64,000 nucleotides of DNA from Panacagrimonas sp052389915 (GTDB lineage Bacteria; Pseudomonadota; Gammaproteobacteria; Nevskiales; Nevskiaceae). The stretch covers positions 62,001 through 126,000 of the forward strand of contig JBQTHL010000042.1 of the NCBI GenBank assembly GCA_052389915.1, read 5' to 3'. A program made the position numbers and the translations under genes. This document shows positions 60,992-64,000 of the stretch, piece by piece; the stretch's first letter is position 1; the number at the start of each line of letters is the position of its first letter. Below the pieces are notes generated by a model, which saw only the letters and a program-made list of their open reading frames with translations, had not been told where the DNA came from and did no database searches.

Positions 60992-62272
60992 ATGAGCGCA
61001 GTGATGGACACGCCGGTGGCCCCGCGCCACCAGATCGCCGAGGAATGCTTCACGCTCGACGCGGGCCTTTCGACCGGACCGGTTTCGGTGGAGCCGTACC
61101 GCTCGCCGGAATTCTTCGAACGCGAACGCGAGCGCGTGTTCAAGCGCGCCTGGCTGTTCGCAGGCCGCGTCGAACAGCTCCCAGAAAGCGATAGCTACTT
61201 CGTCAAGGAAATCCTGATCTGCAAGGCTTCCGTGCTCATCACGCGCGGCAAGAACGGCAAGGTCCAGGCCTTCCACAACGTGTGCAGCCACCGCGGAAAC
61301 CTCGTCGTGAACTCGCCCTGCGGGCGCGCAGAACGCCACGTGTGCCGCTACCACAACTGGGCTTACGGAAATAACGACGGCCAACTGCTCGGCATTCCAG
61401 ACCAGAAGCATTTCTTCGACGTGGACAAGAAGAGCCTGGGGCTGACGCCCGTTGCCTGCGATGTCTGGGAAGGCTTCATCTTCGTCAACTTCCAGAAGAA
61501 ACCCGAAGTCTCGCTCGCAGAATTTCTCGGACCGTTCGGCACCACGTACGCCGGCATCCCATACTTCAACCTCGACGAGACCATCGTCATCCAGGCCGAT
61601 TTCAAAGCCAACTGGAAGCTGATCGCGGACGCCTTCGCCGAGCCCTATCACGTGCCTTCCTTGCACCCGGCGACACTCGCGCCTGGCTTCGCGCATCCCG
61701 AGGACAACCGCTACGCGCGCCCACTGAGCGCGCGCGCGCACGGCATCCATCGCCACTTCTCCGCTTACGGCAACCCGAACTACGTGCCGGCGCCGACCTC
61801 AAAGGTCGAGAGCCTCGTCTATATCCAGGACACCGGCGGCGTGCTGGGCGGCGATGCTTCCGAGAACGCCAAGGCGCTCACGGATCATCCCGCAATCAAC
61901 CCGACCAAGAATCCCAACTGGTCGGCGGACGTCACCTGGATCTTCCCCAACTTCAACATCGACTACTCGACGGGCGGCTTCTGGACCCACGAGTTCTGGC
62001 CGGTGGCCTACAACCGCACGCAGTGGACGCTTAAGGTCTTCATCCCGAAGACCTCGTCGATCCGCCACCGCCTGCAGCTCGAACACTACGCGTGCCGCTG
62101 GGCCGAGGTGGTGCTGGAGGACGTGACGAACTGCGAGCGCATCCAGCAGGGCATGGAATCTGGCGCGAAGGATTTCATGAACCTGCAGGACGCAGAGATG
62201 CTGATTCGGCACAACCTGCACGTGCTGGACAAGTGGGTGAAGGCGGATACGGTGGCGGAGGCGCTACGGTAA
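60992..62272 (+). CDS. Rieske non-haem iron oxygenase alpha subunit, Glu-bridged type
   Basis: The 426-residue protein has the Rieske site Cys98, His100, Cys118, His121 (CSHRG...CRYHNW) and the iron site His220 and His225 in AEPYHVPSLH. At the position of the normal bridging Asp (as Asp212 in the oxygenase at 51525) it has Glu217. A Glu bridge is known in CntA/YeaW-type monooxygenases. No beta subunit, ferredoxin or reductase follows it, so it may be an alpha3-type oxygenase. The substrate is unknown; it shares a LysR-controlled operon with a 4-OT and a flavoprotein. Confidence 0.9.
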   Translation: MSAVMDTPVAPRHQIAEECFTLDAGLSTGPVSVEPYRSPEFFERERERVFKRAWLFAGRVEQLPESDSYFVKEILICKASVLITRGKNGKVQAFHNVCSHRGNLVVNSPCGRAERHVCRYHNWAYGNNDGQLLGIPDQKHFFDVDKKSLGLTPVACDVWEGFIFVNFQKKPEVSLAEFLGPFGTTYAGIPYFNLDETIVIQADFKANWKLIADAFAEPYHVPSLHPATLAPGFAHPEDNRYARPLSARAHGIHRHFSAYGNPNYVPAPTSKVESLVYIQDTGGVLGGDASENAKALTDHPAINPTKNPNWSADVTWIFPNFNIDYSTGGFWTHEFWPVAYNRTQWTLKVFIPKTSSIRHRLQLEHYACRWAEVVLEDVTNCERIQQGMESGAKDFMNLQDAEMLIRHNLHVLDKWVKADTVAEALR

Positions 62273-62283
62273 GGAAGGTCTGC

Positions 62284-62384
62284 GTAGATCGGACTTTGGT
62301 CCGACTTGCCCGGCCGGATGTCGGGCTGAAGCCCGACCTACAGCGATGTAGAGTGGGCAACACCGCTTCATGCGTTGCCCACGC
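62284..62384. repeat. Composite palindromic repeats (TCGGGCTGAAGCCCGA type and GTGGGCAAC type)
   Basis: GTAGATCGGACTTTGGTCCGA at 62284 and GTCGGGCTGAAGCCCGACC at 62320 are hairpins of one repeat type; GTAGAGTGGGCAACACCGC and GCGTTGCCCACGC (62347-62384) are another. Both types are common extragenic palindromes of proteobacteria. They lie between the oxygenase and the flavoprotein genes. Confidence 0.75.
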
Positions 62385-62438
62385 GATGGCCGTGCTGCGA
62401 TAGGCAAACGGTCAAAAATAACTATTCCAGGAGAACCC

Positions 62439-64000
62439 ATGAAGCACGCCGGATACAGTCAGCGCACTTCGCGACGCAACGTACTCAAAGGTCTTGCCGC
62501 CGGCTCCCTCGCCGCCGCAGGTTCCTTTCCTGCCATCGTTGCTGCTCAGAGCAGCAGCGACACGAAGTGGGTCGCCGAAGCCGACTTGCTAATTGTCGGC
62601 ACCGGCGTCGCCGGCACCGCTGCAGCGTTAGCTGCGGCCGCTAAAGGCTCGTCGGTCATCCTGCTGGAGAAGCTACCGTTCAAGGGCGGCACCACCGCCA
62701 AGTCCGGCGGCGTGTTCTGGATTCCCAACAATCCCTATCTCAAGAGCCGGGGCGTGAAGGACGAGCGCATCGATGCGCTGCGCTACATGGTTCGGCTCGC
62801 GCACCCGCAGCGTTATGTCGCGGACGATCCGCTGCTCGGCATCACGCAAGCCGAGTTCGATCTGATAGCCGCGTTCTACGACAACGGCAGCAAGGTGGTT
62901 GAGACGCTCCTGGCAAGCACCGGCCTGAAGTTCATCCCCTGGTACACCTGGGAGGGCAAGGCCTATCCCGATTACTACTCGGACATCGCCGAGAACAAGG
63001 TGCGTCTCGGCCGCTCGCTGGTGCCGGATGTGAGCGGGCATCCCGAGCGCGTCATCTGGCCACAGAATGGCGGCTCGGGCGAGTCGCTGCTGTGGCAGTT
63101 GCAGAAGGGCTTCGACAAGCTGCCGATCCAGGTGCTGCTCGATCACAGGGTGCTCGATGTGATCCGTAACAGCGAGGGCGATGTCTGCGGCCTGAGCGTG
63201 GATCGCGGCGACGCAGAGCCTGTGAATTTCCGCGCGCGCAAGGCGGTGGTGTTCTGCACCGGCGGCTTCACGCACAATCCGGAGATGGCGCGCGCACATC
63301 TCAAGGGTCATATCTGGGGCGGCTGCGCGGCGCCGGGCAGCACCGGCGATTTCATTCCCATCGCACAGCGTGTGGGCGCGGTGCTCGGCAACATGAGCAA
63401 CGCCTGGTGGGGGCAGATTCCGGTGGAGGTCGCGCTCAAGACGCGCAGCGTGCCGGTGGACGTGTGGTCCACGCCAGGCGACAGCATGATCCAGGTGAAT
63501 CGCTATGGACGGCGGTTCGTCAACGAGAAGATCCAGTACAACGAGCGCACGCAGGCCCACTTCGTGTGGGACCCGGTGCGCGGCGAGTACCCGAACCTGA
63601 TGGGCTTCATGATCTGGGACGCGCGCACCGCGAAGCACTACGCGGGCTATGACCCGATCCCTGCGGCCAACGCCAAGCTCGACCAGGTGATCGAGGGCAA
63701 GACGCTGGATGAACTGGCGACCAACATCGAGAAGCGGCTCGCGGGCATTGCCAAGCACACGGGTGGATTCGAGTTGGCCAAGTCGTTCCGGGGAAACTTG
63801 CGCGCCACGATCAAGCGATTCAACCAGCTCGCGACCAAAGGTTCGGACGAGGATTTTTCCCGCGGGCAGGCCACCATCGAAATCGCGTTCCAGTTCATGA
63901 ACGCGGCCAAGGCGCCCAACCCCTACCCCAACATTACGATGCACCCCATCGCCGACCAGGGACCGTTCTACGCCGTGATTCTCGGCGCGGGCACGCTCGA
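62439..64000 (+). CDS. Tat-exported FAD dehydrogenase (fumarate reductase/KstD-like flavoprotein), partial
   Basis: The gene runs off the right edge with 520 residues visible. A twin-arginine signal (SRRNVLKGLAAGSLAAAGSFPAIVAA, residues 11-36) suggests export of the folded flavoprotein. The FAD-binding motif ADLLIVGTGVAGTAAALAAAAKG follows, then KGGTTAKSGGVFWIPNNPY, VVFCTGGFTHNPEM and MHPIADQGPFYAVIL, the pattern of FAD_binding_2 proteins. Members reduce or dehydrogenate C=C bonds (fumarate, urocanate, 3-ketosteroids). A CAGGAGA site precedes the ATG. The same-strand gap to the oxygenase holds palindromic repeats. Substrate unknown. Confidence 0.9.
   Translation, partial: MKHAGYSQRTSRRNVLKGLAAGSLAAAGSFPAIVAAQSSSDTKWVAEADLLIVGTGVAGTAAALAAAAKGSSVILLEKLPFKGGTTAKSGGVFWIPNNPYLKSRGVKDERIDALRYMVRLAHPQRYVADDPLLGITQAEFDLIAAFYDNGSKVVETLLASTGLKFIPWYTWEGKAYPDYYSDIAENKVRLGRSLVPDVSGHPERVIWPQNGGSGESLLWQLQKGFDKLPIQVLLDHRVLDVIRNSEGDVCGLSVDRGDAEPVNFRARKAVVFCTGGFTHNPEMARAHLKGHIWGGCAAPGSTGDFIPIAQRVGAVLGNMSNAWWGQIPVEVALKTRSVPVDVWSTPGDSMIQVNRYGRRFVNEKIQYNERTQAHFVWDPVRGEYPNLMGFMIWDARTAKHYAGYDPIPAANAKLDQVIEGKTLDELATNIEKRLAGIAKHTGGFELAKSFRGNLRATIKRFNQLATKGSDEDFSRGQATIEIAFQFMNAAKAPNPYPNITMHPIADQGPFYAVILGAGTL

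Noticed and set aside
1..64000. CRISPR array
   Set aside because: No regularly spaced short direct repeats and no cas genes were seen; the repeats found are dispersed palindromes.

Overview
The window is about 64 kb of GC-rich DNA from a Gram-negative bacterium. LptD, an amgK-murU cell-wall recycling pair, a FadL/TodX-type outer-membrane protein, a cis-trans fatty acid isomerase and several families of dispersed palindromic repeats point to a proteobacterium. I think a beta- or gammaproteobacterium is most likely, but nothing here fixes the genus. Genes are dense and many same-strand neighbours overlap by 1 to 8 bases.

Left third (1 to about 30 kb). This part is mostly housekeeping with inserted accessory genes. 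A minus-strand run encodes a half-size TMEM165/GDT1 protein, tadA, a MaoC-type hydratase, an H-NOX haem sensor (frameshifted in an A6 tract as read here) and a soluble histidine kinase that runs off the left edge. Next come a DUF72 gene, guaA, queA, a tRNA-Leu(CAA) with a clear promoter, an M48 lipoprotein protease, cysS, a glycosyltransferase, a Uma2-type protein and a DUF1615 lipoprotein. From 12.6 to 16.8 kb lie a meta-cleavage-type hydrolase, the 3' relic of a cis-dihydrodiol dehydrogenase with its terminator still present, an Old Yellow Enzyme and an FAD monooxygenase. After these come cti, a membrane protein, a FadL/TodX porin, an acyl-CoA ligase, an orphan LapB-type type I secretion ABC transporter, murU, amgK and lptD.

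Middle (30 to 43.5 kb). An acyl-CoA ligase/enoyl-CoA hydratase pair is followed by a scarred region: an SDR fragment fused to an IS5-family transposase tail, then an IS1182-family element with a frameshifted transposase. Further on are a YghU-type glutathione enzyme, a cupin, a LuxR-type response regulator with its HisKA_3 kinase, a limonene-1,2-epoxide-hydrolase-like protein with the full catalytic set, an SDR, an amidohydrolase with an internal twin-arginine motif, an unknown protein and an APH-type phosphotransferase.

Right third (43.5 to 64 kb). This is a catabolic island. A minus-strand operon (about 54.7 to 46.7 kb) encodes an acyl-CoA ligase, ring-hydroxylating dioxygenase alpha and beta subunits, an extradiol dioxygenase, a dehydrogenase, a Rieske ferredoxin, a TetR regulator, a meta-cleavage hydrolase and a dienoate hydratase. 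The set resembles p-cumate (cmt-type) catabolism, and a possible HCOMODA-decarboxylase-like class II aldolase lies in the divergent plus-strand operon. At the head of the minus-strand operon a 174-bp scar joins the start of an acetaldehyde dehydrogenase to the end of a 4-hydroxy-2-oxovalerate aldolase, so the last two meta-pathway steps have been deleted here. The plus-strand operon (54.9 to 59.2 kb) carries enoyl-CoA hydratase, alcohol dehydrogenase, class II aldolase and acyl-CoA ligase genes. A LysR-controlled plus-strand operon (60.3 kb to the right edge) carries a 4-oxalocrotonate-type tautomerase, an unknown 118-aa protein, a second oxygenase alpha subunit with a Glu in place of the usual bridging Asp, and a Tat-exported flavoprotein. 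Together with the P450, epoxide hydrolase, OYE, FMO and porin, the theme is breakdown of terpenoid or alkyl-aromatic compounds. The exact substrate is inference.
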